Positions 1 to 7,926 of a stretch of 29,923 bases of DNA are shown here, one piece after another. Source of the DNA: a virus; the IMG/VR virus record IMGVR_UViG_3300044843_000942, positions 1-29,923 of that record; one strand, 5' to 3'. Position 1 is the stretch's first letter. Each line of letters opens with the position of its first letter. The translations under genes and the position numbers were made by a program. The notes under the pieces are model-generated. The model did no database searches. It saw only the letters and a program-made list of their open reading frames with translations, and was not told the DNA's origin.

Positions 1-935
1 TGTTTCTTTAACTCTAAATATTTGTCATATTTTCTAGTTAATCTATTGCTGTCAGATGATGGCGAATATAACCAATGAGCTAATGTTAAAACTTTTTTAT
101 TACCACTCGCCTCTAAATTAAAAGTATTATTTCCAGTTTCAGAAATATTATATAGGGTTAATGTTAATCCTAGTTCTTCCATTATTATGTTCTTAATTAC
201 TTCTCCACATTCTTGAGTGGTAGTTAATGACCATTTCCATTCATTATTTAATTTTCTTTTGCACAAAGACCCATCTCCATCAAATAATCCTCGAATAAAA
301 TCTACTTGTAGCTCTTTTCTTAACCAAGTAGGAAAAGTTATAGTAAAACTTTTGGCTCGAGGACAGCCTAAAGAACTCATCTGCTGGCAAATATGTTTAC
401 TATATAATTTTAAGGAAGCAATTGGATAAATCTTATGGTTGACCGATAAATTACTAGTTTTAATTTTACTGCTTGGTAAGTGTAATAATTCTGCTAATTT
501 AACCAAATGAGAATAATCTTCTCCCTTCAACGTTAGAATGAAAGTGTTATTAGTATCACAATTATAAGCATCGGCATAACAAAATCCTAACCAATAAGCT
601 TTATTAGCATCATCAATGATATCAAAATAACTTTCTTGAAAATTAGTGGTTCTAATGGCTTGAGAACTAGTTCGAATCGTTATTTGATGCTCAGTTAACC
701 ATTTGATTATTCTTCGTTTATCAATGGAAAACTTTTCTGCTAATGCCTTAATGGATACTCCTTCTTGATACAATTGAATAATTGTAACTATATGTTGTTC
801 GCTAAATGTTTCTTTGACTAAAGATAATTGATTGTCTGCTATTATTTGTTTAACTGCTACTTCTGGTAAATGTAATTTTTCTGCTATCTTCTTAATAGCA
901 AAACCATTAGCTATCATCTCTTTTACTTCGATCAT
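1..935 (-). CDS. Free-standing LAGLIDADG homing endonuclease (3' end cut by window)
   Basis: An open frame begins at ATG 935-933 and runs without a stop to base 1, giving about 311 residues; the C-terminus lies outside the window. The N-terminal ~80 residues hold two helix-turn-helix-like stretches (for example 'GVSIKALAEKFSIDKRRIIKW'), as often found in front of LAGLIDADG domains. The two endonuclease motifs are 'YWLGFCYADAYN' and 'FIRGLFDGDGSL' (the latter near bases 265-300), both keeping the catalytic-position aspartate. It is clearly related to the plus-strand gene at 11191-12012, sharing the order HTH, LGFxYAD, GDG and a C-terminal 'KYDKYLELK'-type end. It lies downstream of the capsid gene and an HNH gene. 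Such enzymes cut an allele lacking the element and spread by repair. Confident in family; target unknown. Confidence 0.88.
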   Translation of the reverse strand, partial: MIEVKEMIANGFAIKKIAEKLHLPEVAVKQIIADNQLSLVKETFSEQHIVTIIQLYQEGVSIKALAEKFSIDKRRIIKWLTEHQITIRTSSQAIRTTNFQESYFDIIDDANKAYWLGFCYADAYNCDTNNTFILTLKGEDYSHLVKLAELLHLPSSKIKTSNLSVNHKIYPIASLKLYSKHICQQMSSLGCPRAKSFTITFPTWLRKELQVDFIRGLFDGDGSLCKRKLNNEWKWSLTTTQECGEVIKNIIMEELGLTLTLYNISETGNNTFNLEASGNKKVLTLAHWLYSPSSDSNRLTRKYDKYLELKK

Positions 936-1257
936 ATTGTTTACTACCTAATCCTAGGATATACCCTCTACCTTTACTAAATATTTCAAAAAATAGGTTA
1001 AGTAGTACTAATCTACTTCCCCTATTAAATACCCCATTCATTTGTCGAGACTCAGTTCCATATTTTATTTTCATTTAACCCATTTATTTGTTTTAAACTT
1101 ATAAATAGTTTGCTAAATTGTAAATTACCTGCGCCTCACCCATGGTCAATTTTAACCAAGACTTAATGTATAAATTATAGGACAAACCTATAAAATGAAA
1201 ATTATAGGTTAACCTAACCGAGAGGTTGGATCTGGCTATTGACAGTCAAGAGGTTAA
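936..1257. other. Non-coding interval between two endonuclease genes
   Basis: About 320 bases with no convincing coding frame on either strand. It is AT-rich and holds the repeat cluster at 1175-1219, described separately. I looked for a tRNA fold and for group I intron core sequences and saw neither. It may be leftover DNA from insertion of the endonuclease genes, or the promoter/leader of the gene at 1-935. Confidence 0.5.
1175..1219. repeat. Alternating TTATAGG / CCTATAA inverted repeats
   Basis: TTATAGG (1175-1181) is followed after 5 bases by its inverse CCTATAA (1187-1193). The longer AACCTATAA (1185-1193) pairs perfectly with TTATAGGTT (1202-1210) across an 8-base loop. The last arm runs into the palindrome GGTTAACC (1207-1214) and then AACC again. 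The middle arm can pair with either neighbour, so two exclusive hairpins are possible. It could be an operator array or an alternative-structure leader; no function is proven. Confidence 0.55.
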
Positions 1258-1824
1258 TTATTTTGGTTGAAGATAAAAATGATAAACTTTAATGATCCAA
1301 TCTTTGAATTCTTGTTCAGTTCTTTCTCTTTTAGCATAATTACAATATTTGCAACAAGCGACACAATTATCTTTTGAATGTTGTTTGTTATTATCTAAAC
1401 GATCTAATCCATTATAAATAAAATGACCTTTATCTTTCATTTCTTGAGAAGATTTTTTAGTGGCAACATTTTGTGAATTAGCGGGAGCAGAATTACAATA
1501 ATAACAATTTTGCTGAGAGATATGATAGAAATCGTCAAAATTTATTTCTGGATATCTAGTTTTCCAAATTTTTCTCGCTGATGCTATTTCTGGGCTATAT
1601 TTAATGCATTTAGAATACATGTTCTTTACTCGTTTGGCGCGTTGCTCGACATTCCAACAACCACAAGATTTAGTGCCTCCCGATCGTAATTCTTCCGTTT
1701 TGATATTCTTAATGGTTCCACATTCACATTGACATACCCAGGCCGAACGATGATTAATGTCCGGAGCTTCCGCCATCACAGTTAATCGGTGAAAAGTTAA
1801 TCCAATTAAATTTAATTTTTTCAT
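1258..1824 (-). CDS. HNH homing endonuclease with N-terminal zinc-finger region
   Basis: 188 residues from ATG 1824. A longer reading could begin at GTG 1851, but that codon lies inside the terminator stem, so I chose the ATG. Residues 29-56 hold a cysteine cluster (C31, C33, C35, C54, C56) typical of DNA-binding N-termini of phage HNH proteins. Residues 107-161 form the HNH/treble-clef part: C107-xx-C110, the 'GLDRLDN' segment around 139-144 (with Asp where many members have His), N153 and C158-xx-C161. It sits directly after the capsid gene terminator, so expression probably depends on read-through or an unseen promoter. No clear ribosome binding site is visible. Free-standing HNH genes like this usually home into or beside a conserved neighbour, here perhaps the capsid gene. 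Confidence 0.85.
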   Translation of the reverse strand: MKKLNLIGLTFHRLTVMAEAPDINHRSAWVCQCECGTIKNIKTEELRSGGTKSCGCWNVEQRAKRVKNMYSKCIKYSPEIASARKIWKTRYPEINFDDFYHISQQNCYYCNSAPANSQNVATKKSSQEMKDKGHFIYNGLDRLDNNKQHSKDNCVACCKYCNYAKRERTEQEFKDWIIKVYHFYLQPK

Positions 1825-1842
1825 ATGAATTGATATAACGAC

Positions 1843-1866
1843 AAAAGCCACCGTAAGGTGGCTTTT
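1843..1866 (-). terminator. Intrinsic terminator after major capsid gene
   Basis: Perfect 10-bp stem AAAAGCCACC / GGTGGCTTTT with a 4-base loop, 30 bases after the capsid stop codon. The outer A/T tracts give a U-run on either strand, so it could act in both directions. Confidence 0.88.
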
Positions 1867-1896
1867 GAAGACTATTTGGCTAATTAGCCGTAGTTA

Positions 1897-2910
1897 TCAG
1901 GCTCCGATAACTACGCTCTTGCGCCCAGCCGCACAACCACGAGGGTTGACGATGGCGATACCGATGATTTCGGAAACTACCCAGCCTAGCTTTAATTGCT
2001 TCGGTTCGTCAGCCGGCAACACTTCGATGTCTTGGCGAATTGGCATTACACCAACGAACTCGGGATCGGCAGCGCCGTAGATCGTGCCCGGGGGGACAAT
2101 CTTCGACACCATAATATCCGTACCCCAAATATGGGCATACAAGCCGGTTTGTAGAACTTCTCTCATGGTTACAGGATCGAAGTCACCACCACCGACACCT
2201 TGACCACCACCGCTACCCCACTTGAGAATATCAGTGAATTCATTGATATTCATGAAGTATTTGGTGGTGACTAAGTCCCAACGATCGATTTGTTGTTTAA
2301 TTTCAACGAGGTCTCTCTTTAATAAGCCGGCATCAGCGACATCGACTAAAGAGTTTTCAACGCTAGCAGCAGCATCTAATGCGGCAAACACGTTGGCGTC
2401 TTCTTGAGCCATGATTTCTTGACGAGCTTTTTGAACTGCACGATCAATAACATTGAATCGGCGTCTTTTAACTTCGGCAATTCTAACGGTGGGGTTGGCG
2501 AAAATTTCAAACTCTGGAACAACTACGCGGTCACCGAAAACACGAGACTCTGGTCCGGTACCATTGCTAGAAATAACAACAGCAGCCACATCAATATCTC
2601 GGTCATAAGTGGGCATGGCTCCCATAGGAAGTGGGTCTACCACTAATGCTCGACGAGCAATGCCGTGGTAGTCCAAATTTCGGCGAATCGGATTCGCCAT
2701 AGCTTGAGCTAAGGCCACTTTACCATCTTGAGTATTAATAGCGCGAGAAATTAATTCATCACGTTTGTCATCGCTTAAAGATGGTTGACCTGCGAAACCC
2801 ATGTTTGAGGGTTGATTTTCTTCCAACACTGAAGCATATTTAGCCAGTGATTGTAGAGCGTCTTTTAAAGAACTTGCGTTCAATTCGCCCTTGTTATTAA
2901 ACATATTCAT
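1897..2910 (-). CDS. Major capsid protein (HK97-fold, giant-phage type)
   Basis: 337 residues from ATG 2910, chosen because GGAG lies 5 bases upstream; an in-frame start at 2958 would run across this ribosome binding site. Recognisable segments of the large-phage capsid family are 'NPIRRNLDYHGIARRALVVD', 'LPMGAMPTYDRDIDV', 'VPEFEIFANPTVR', 'EVKRRRFNVIDRAV' and the C-terminal 'VVSEIIGIAIVNPRG'. The first ~35 residues are charged and helical and end near 'KYASVLEEN', so they could be a propeptide removed by the prohead protease; that is inference. Codons are richer in G+C than in most neighbouring genes, most markedly in the last ~110 codons beside the HNH gene. It is bracketed by hairpin terminators, suggesting its own high-level transcript. 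The role is self-assembly of the icosahedral head shell. Confidence 0.88.
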   Translation of the reverse strand: MNMFNNKGELNASSLKDALQSLAKYASVLEENQPSNMGFAGQPSLSDDKRDELISRAINTQDGKVALAQAMANPIRRNLDYHGIARRALVVDPLPMGAMPTYDRDIDVAAVVISSNGTGPESRVFGDRVVVPEFEIFANPTVRIAEVKRRRFNVIDRAVQKARQEIMAQEDANVFAALDAAASVENSLVDVADAGLLKRDLVEIKQQIDRWDLVTTKYFMNINEFTDILKWGSGGGQGVGGGDFDPVTMREVLQTGLYAHIWGTDIMVSKIVPPGTIYGAADPEFVGVMPIRQDIEVLPADEPKQLKLGWVVSEIIGIAIVNPRGCAAGRKSVVIGA

Positions 2911-2955
2911 GTTTTCTCCAAAGTATAAAAGAATTGTTTGCCGAACTAAATCAGC

Positions 2956-2972
2956 CACACAATTATTGTGTG
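2956..2972. promoter_or_regulatory. Palindrome CACACAA-TTA-TTGTGTG upstream of capsid gene
   Basis: A perfect 7-bp inverted repeat with a 3-base centre, between the terminator at 3027-3056 and the capsid start at 2910. The interval is AT-rich, with possible promoter boxes on the minus strand (TATAAC near 2978). This position suits an operator or a 5' hairpin stabilising the capsid mRNA. Which one is not shown by the sequence. Confidence 0.4.
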
Positions 2973-3026
2973 ATATTGTTATAAGTAATTATTGCTATAA
3001 AGATAGAAAATATTTTTCGATAAAAT

Positions 3027-3056
3027 AAAAAAGCCGAGAATAAACTCGGCTTTTTT
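3027..3056 (-). terminator. Intrinsic terminator between decoration-like and capsid genes
   Basis: Perfect 12-bp stem AAAAAAGCCGAG / CTCGGCTTTTTT with a 6-base loop, 21 bases after the stop of the upstream gene. A/T tracts on both sides permit action in both directions. It isolates the capsid gene as a separate transcription unit. Confidence 0.9.
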
Positions 3057-3077
3057 GATACTCTTAATTAACTAAGA

Positions 3078-3782
3078 TCAGACCTTAGATAATTCACCAA
3101 AGAAGAATGTAGCGAAAGCAAAGGTACGAGGACCAACGGAGCTACCCGAAGGACTGTTCAAAGCGGCTACTAATCTGTTAGGCGTATTGACTAAAGAACC
3201 GTTGGTCTCGAAGTCAACGAAGCGACCACACACTGTTTTACCAGTGCTACCATCAGCCGTGCTACCCGTAGGAGCAGAAGCTGCCGTAGGAGTTAATAAA
3301 CCAGCCGTAGTATAGAATAAGGGAGAACCCACAGCGACTGTGGTATTGGTGGGTTGTAAACCAGTGGAAGCGTTAGGATCACAAGCATCTAACGACACGG
3401 CATATAAACCGGGTTTATCCCAGCAAGTAACTTTGCCAGAACCGCTAGCAGTGTGAGGGCCTAATACAGCGCCCGTGGTATTTTGTCCAACAGTTCCACC
3501 AACTACCGAACCGAATAAGGTTCCGTAACCAGAGATACCATCGTCAGCTAACATTAAAGGACGCGAATAAGCGTCTAAGGTTTTGGTGACCACTGGGCGT
3601 CTAGCAGACGAACCAGTGTTAACATAACCGTCAAAAGAATCAGAAGCAGCTTTATCACCAGGAGGAACGGCAGTTGCTACTAACGTAACAACTTCTCCAC
3701 CTTTTAAGGTTAATACTTCAGAGTCTAAGCCGTCAAATTGGCCTAATGGTTGAGTACCAGGTTGTAATAATTTTAATGCCAT
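3078..3782 (-). CDS. Capsid decoration / minor head protein (putative)
   Basis: 234 residues, starting 7-8 bases after AGGA. The N-terminus 'MALKLLQPGTQPLGQFDGLD' followed by 'KGGEVVTLVATA' matches, from memory, virion proteins encoded just upstream of capsid genes in giant phages. The rest is rich in Gly, Ser, Thr, Ala and Val with few charged residues, as expected for a beta-rich surface protein, and ends with a hydrophobic 'FAFATFFFGEL'. No membrane anchor or enzyme motif is visible. Its place directly before the capsid gene and its G+C-richer codons suggest a highly expressed structural protein bound to the shell. It could instead be a head fibre or cement protein. Confidence 0.6.
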   Translation of the reverse strand: MALKLLQPGTQPLGQFDGLDSEVLTLKGGEVVTLVATAVPPGDKAASDSFDGYVNTGSSARRPVVTKTLDAYSRPLMLADDGISGYGTLFGSVVGGTVGQNTTGAVLGPHTASGSGKVTCWDKPGLYAVSLDACDPNASTGLQPTNTTVAVGSPLFYTTAGLLTPTAASAPTGSTADGSTGKTVCGRFVDFETNGSLVNTPNRLVAALNSPSGSSVGPRTFAFATFFFGELSKV

Positions 3783-3889
3783 GTTATTTTCCTAAATTTT
3801 TACATATCGATTTATTCGATAGAAACTTACACCTTACTTACAAAATTTAATTACATATTTGTTTATTGCCAGATTTTATGAAAATTATT

Positions 3890-5107
3890 TTAATCTGTCG
3901 ACAAAAGTTTAGGGGGTCCACTTAAATCTAACGGAGAGCCAAAATCTTCTTTTGCTTTATCTAAAGATGCCGATAATTTATCTAAACTGTCTTCTTCAAT
4001 AGACCCTGCCGCCTCCATAACTTTTAATAATTCAGCAATGCTAGTTCTAAAAGTATTCATCGCATTAATAACATCTTGAAAATCATCAGCTATTAATCCG
4101 GTCTGACCGCCTTTTAAGCTCACACCTAAAATACTAGTTTCTAATAATTTATCGACTACACCTTTACTTTTAGTATGTCGATTTTTATACATACTGGAGC
4201 TAAAGTTCTTATAAATAGTATCCATAAAGGTACTCATATTAGTTGCTAATTCTCTTAATTTTTTAACGGCATTGATTACGGTATGAGTTTTTGGTTGTTT
4301 AGATAATTCCATTAATTCTTTAGCGTCTCTGGGCTTTTCTAATTCTCTAATAACTTCATTTAAAGATCGGTATAATTGCATAAAATCAGCTAGTCTATCT
4401 TTAAATTCTCTAATATCTGATAACATTTCTTGACTATATTCATGACCGGTAATACCTAAACCAGAGTTATTGTCATCTAAGAAATCATCTAATTGTTTGA
4501 CTAAATTTTTATAATTTTCTTCTAATCCTTCATCTGCATCTGCAATATGTTGATGAGCATAAATAGCACCAATAGTGGCAGCTGCAATAGCAATAGGTAT
4601 CAATATTGCAGCTTTTTTCTGCAAAGACTTTTTCGTTTGTTGAGACGATAATTTTAATAAACAAGAATCGGCTAGTTTTCTTAATTTATCTTGATCAGTA
4701 TTATCAAAATTATTAGCTAATTGAACTAAGGTTAAAGTTAATTCTTGCTCTGCATATTTACGTTGAGTAGATAATCCATCCGGAGTTTTGTTAACAATTC
4801 TCAATAAGATATTTTGACGCTCTTGATTATTTTCTACTAAGGCATTTAATTTATCATAAGAGGGACCAATAATAACTGGTTTTTTATGAGCAATTTCAAT
4901 AATATTTTGTTGATACTCCATATCTTTAGGAGCGGGATTTTTTACCCCATATAATTGACTGATTGCTTTAGCATCTAAAGAATCGGCTCGTTTAGTTTCT
5001 TCTAATTTCTTTTTGGCCTCAGAAGAATCATTAGCAATTAGACCTTTTTCTTGTGAAATTTTTATAAAATTATCAAAAATTTGGCTTCTGGTCATAGTTA
5101 TACTCAT
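3890..5107 (-). CDS. Unknown helical virion-cluster protein with one membrane segment
   Basis: 405 residues; I do not recognise the family. Near the N-terminus is 'NFIKISQEKG' (residues 13-22), the local version of the motif shared by neighbouring proteins. Residues about 164-184 ('KKAAILIPIAIAAATIGAIY') form a hydrophobic segment preceded by lysines, a plausible transmembrane helix. The remainder is charged and helix-forming, with likely coiled coils around 200-280 and 320-390. It ends a run of five similar unknown genes and is separated from the next gene by 58 bases. A late-operon position plus a membrane segment would suit an internal or ejected protein that meets the host membrane during DNA entry; this is inference. 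Start M1 or M5 (5095) are both possible; 'GGATGAG' lies a suitable distance before M5. Confidence 0.65.
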   Translation of the reverse strand: MSITMTRSQIFDNFIKISQEKGLIANDSSEAKKKLEETKRADSLDAKAISQLYGVKNPAPKDMEYQQNIIEIAHKKPVIIGPSYDKLNALVENNQERQNILLRIVNKTPDGLSTQRKYAEQELTLTLVQLANNFDNTDQDKLRKLADSCLLKLSSQQTKKSLQKKAAILIPIAIAAATIGAIYAHQHIADADEGLEENYKNLVKQLDDFLDDNNSGLGITGHEYSQEMLSDIREFKDRLADFMQLYRSLNEVIRELEKPRDAKELMELSKQPKTHTVINAVKKLRELATNMSTFMDTIYKNFSSSMYKNRHTKSKGVVDKLLETSILGVSLKGGQTGLIADDFQDVINAMNTFRTSIAELLKVMEAAGSIEEDSLDKLSASLDKAKEDFGSPLDLSGPPKLLSTD

Positions 5108-5165
5108 CCATCTAGAAATTAAAAGTTACACAATGTAATCAATAATATGTCGAGCTATGCCTTAA

Positions 5166-6230
5166 TTAAGTAGCTTTTTCTGCTACATCATCAATAAACA
5201 AATCTACAATTTTCTTTTTAGACTTAAAATATTTAGGAATAAAGACCATCGTTTGTCCGGGAGTGGTTCTATTGTAGGTAATTATTCTATTTTTAATAAT
5301 TTCAAACGCAGGAGAAGTGCGAATAATATTTTCGTAACCCTCTAATCCGTTATACACGTCTTTAGCAAATTGGATTAACATCGCCGTAATAGAAGGATCA
5401 TTGTTAGCGACGCTTTCCACCCAATTAGTATCTCCGGAATTAAATTGTTCTTCTATATAATTAGATTGCTTTGGAAATTTAGTTTGTTTGGAAGTTACTA
5501 AGGGTACTGGAGTGGCAGCAATTGGCTTGCCATCTTTTAAGCCGCCATCAAAAGCGTTAGGGCGGCCGACAAATTTATTCACTACATCTCCAGCTACCAA
5601 TAAGCCAGCCGAAGCTAAAATAACTTTAAAAATCCAACCTAATACTTTTGCTAATAAAGTCATGGTGGTTTTTTGTCGAGCTGCTAATCCGCCGCCCCAT
5701 TTAGCAGTTTTAATAGGTTGTACAATAGCTAATTTAACTAATCTAATATCTTTAGATAACTGAACAGTAGAAGTAGACTTTAATAACTTATTTAAAGTGT
5801 CTTCCATGACACTCGTATCATTACTAGTTTCACTAATAGGTTTATCAAATTCTTGAACTGAGCTAGCCACAATTTCATCAACTTTTTCAGAATTAGTTGG
5901 TTTATTACCAGTAATTAATCCTTTAATTTTATTAATAATAGAGGAAATAATACCTTTGACATCTACATGAAATACGTTGATGGCTAAGCCAATTAATCCG
6001 CCTAACCAGCCATAACCTAAAAAGCTAAAAATTAATCCTGGAGTTAATATTCCTAATAAGCTGCTGACAGGATCATTCGGATCAATATGTTGACCGAAAT
6101 AATCTTTTACTTTATTAATCAATTCTGTTAACGGTCCGCCTTCTTGGGCTATTTTAATTAGAGAATGATTTTGTAGCAAAGATTCTACAATAAAGCAATC
6201 AGTATAGAAGCTAATTTCTTGCTGATTCAT
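5166..6230 (-). CDS. Unknown membrane-associated virion-cluster protein
   Basis: 354 residues. The start ATG overlaps the stop of the preceding gene by 4 bases (ATGA), indicating translational coupling. 'LIKIAQEGG' at residues 24-32 is the clearest copy of the shared N-terminal motif. Two hydrophobic regions are seen: about 55-87 (Gly/Leu/Ile-rich, containing 'FLGYGWLGGLIGLAI') and about 190-214 ('GWIFKVILASAGLLVAG'), both candidate membrane helices. The C-terminal third is soluble and basic, with 'KYFKSKKKIVDLFI' near the end. No enzyme motif is recognised. An internal head or injection protein with membrane activity is a reasonable guess; a tail-tube or membrane-puncture function is also possible. 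Confidence 0.65.
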   Translation of the reverse strand: MNQQEISFYTDCFIVESLLQNHSLIKIAQEGGPLTELINKVKDYFGQHIDPNDPVSSLLGILTPGLIFSFLGYGWLGGLIGLAINVFHVDVKGIISSIINKIKGLITGNKPTNSEKVDEIVASSVQEFDKPISETSNDTSVMEDTLNKLLKSTSTVQLSKDIRLVKLAIVQPIKTAKWGGGLAARQKTTMTLLAKVLGWIFKVILASAGLLVAGDVVNKFVGRPNAFDGGLKDGKPIAATPVPLVTSKQTKFPKQSNYIEEQFNSGDTNWVESVANNDPSITAMLIQFAKDVYNGLEGYENIIRTSPAFEIIKNRIITYNRTTPGQTMVFIPKYFKSKKKIVDLFIDDVAEKAT

Positions 6231-7915
6231 TTTTTAAATCCTTGAACTCTTCCCGCCTCATTGAGCCAACGATTAATAACTCGCATATTAGAGTTATAGA
6301 TAGGCGTTTGACCTTTAACAATATTTTGTTGTTCAGAATTAAACTCTGCTCTATCTTCTGACGATCGAACTCTACCATAGGTATCATAAAATTTTTGAAT
6401 TACACTAAAAGTAGTAACTAATATTTCTGATAAGTTTTGGATAAATGGCGTGTAACTAAATAATGGATTTCTAATCCACTTCACTACAGTTTCAGACCCA
6501 CCATTTAATGGGAATACTAATTGTGGCAAGACTGTTACTTTTTTAATTTCTTGAATAATAGAGATTACACTGGCCTGTGCTGTTTTAACAAATTCCTCTT
6601 CCGCTCCAGAAGTTTTTTCTAAAAAGTTGACATAAGCATTAAAAAATGATAGTATGTCATCTAAATTAATAGTGTGCAAATTAAGCGGCATATATTGCAC
6701 TAGATTTTTTAACATTTGAGATTTGACTTGAGGATTACTAGGGACGAGTCCAGTAGTAGTTGCAGGTCCAGCTCCTCCAGCAGGAGAGCCACTACCACCA
6801 GGATAAACTCTGGCATTAGTATCCGAAGTAGGAGATAATACGGTGCAGGGATGACCATTTTTATCTGTAAATTCTCGACCAAAAGCAGTTACAGCATTAA
6901 TATATAAATTAATAGCTTTACTATAATTAGTAACAAATTGATCATGTCCTTCAGCGGCATTTCTTAAATGTAATGCACGTTTATATAAAATATGAACAGC
7001 TAAACAAGGATCTCCAGATTCTGGGTCAAATACTTTGACAACTTTAGTAGTTGGATTTTTACCTCCTAAGTTGACTTTTATTTGTCGATTACTCAGCCAA
7101 TTAGTAAAATTTGATTTACTTTTTAAATCTTCAACAGTTAAAGCATTAACATTGTCGGCTTTGAATAAATTAAACGGTGCATTATTTAAATTCTCATTGA
7201 TAGTATCATTGCCTAAAATAGCGGGTAAGATATCTACAATTAAATTAGGATCTAAATTATCTGCCGGTTTGGGACTAGTTTTTGTTTCAATGGGTTTCTC
7301 ACCTTGTATTCTAAGAAAACCGTTTGCTTCTCCAATTAAACTGGCTAACATAAATTTTAATACATTATTTTTTTGAGTTTCTGGACTATCTCTTAAAGCA
7401 GCTAAATATTCTATTAGTGCATCTTTATTTGCATAAGCTATGGTTCTTATTGGTTGACGATCTAAAGATCGATCATTTCTATCAAATGGTAAAGAGGTAA
7501 AAGTCCAATTATTATTAATAATCGAACGATCTTTATCAGCTTCTTCTTTAGTCCAAGCAAATCTTTGATTTTTCCAAGTTAATTTGTTAGCTGCCGCCCA
7601 GTTTAAAAAATCTCCTAAAGTTCTAAAATTAGCGGTATTAGCTTCTATTTGAGTACTACCGCTTTGAGTTCCAATTGGAATTCCTGCCGGGGGAGCTTTA
7701 GGATCTTTTAATTCTCGTTGTAAATTATACAATAATTTTAATGCCAAATCATAATCAGGTAAAGCCTTTACTATTTCTTGATTTTGATTAAAGTCTCGAA
7801 AATTTTCTAAAATATTTTGTTTAGATTGTTCATTATCTTGAGCTTTTTTTTCCAAAGCTCCGCCCGCCTCTAATAAAGCTTGTAATAACAGTTTATTTTC
7901 ATAAATAAAAGACAT
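6227..7915 (-). CDS. Unknown virion-cluster protein, 562 residues
   Basis: The largest of the five unknown genes. The N-terminus is helical and contains 'ALEKKAQDNEQ' (residues 20-30), a variant of the shared motif with Asp in place of Glu. The middle is mixed, with a Gly/Pro-rich linker near residues 370-390 ('YPGGSGSPAGGAG') dividing two folded regions. The second part is helical with hydrophobic faces. No signal peptide, membrane helix or catalytic motif is recognised. It lies 11 bases after the upstream gene and overlaps the downstream gene by 4, so the three are probably made in fixed ratio. A structural or internal virion protein is most likely from context; not proven. Confidence 0.65.
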   Translation of the reverse strand: MSFIYENKLLLQALLEAGGALEKKAQDNEQSKQNILENFRDFNQNQEIVKALPDYDLALKLLYNLQRELKDPKAPPAGIPIGTQSGSTQIEANTANFRTLGDFLNWAAANKLTWKNQRFAWTKEEADKDRSIINNNWTFTSLPFDRNDRSLDRQPIRTIAYANKDALIEYLAALRDSPETQKNNVLKFMLASLIGEANGFLRIQGEKPIETKTSPKPADNLDPNLIVDILPAILGNDTINENLNNAPFNLFKADNVNALTVEDLKSKSNFTNWLSNRQIKVNLGGKNPTTKVVKVFDPESGDPCLAVHILYKRALHLRNAAEGHDQFVTNYSKAINLYINAVTAFGREFTDKNGHPCTVLSPTSDTNARVYPGGSGSPAGGAGPATTTGLVPSNPQVKSQMLKNLVQYMPLNLHTINLDDILSFFNAYVNFLEKTSGAEEEFVKTAQASVISIIQEIKKVTVLPQLVFPLNGGSETVVKWIRNPLFSYTPFIQNLSEILVTTFSVIQKFYDTYGRVRSSEDRAEFNSEQQNIVKGQTPIYNSNMRVINRWLNEAGRVQGFKK

Positions 7916-7926
7916 GGAGTTTACCT

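Noticed and set aside
217-429. Plus-strand 70-codon frame near the left edge
   Set aside because: It overlaps the minus-strand LAGLIDADG gene, whose catalytic motif is coded on the opposite strand here.
936-1257. Possible group I intron or tRNA in the gap
   Set aside because: I found no recognisable intron core (P, Q, R, S elements) and no cloverleaf; only local inverted repeats are supported.
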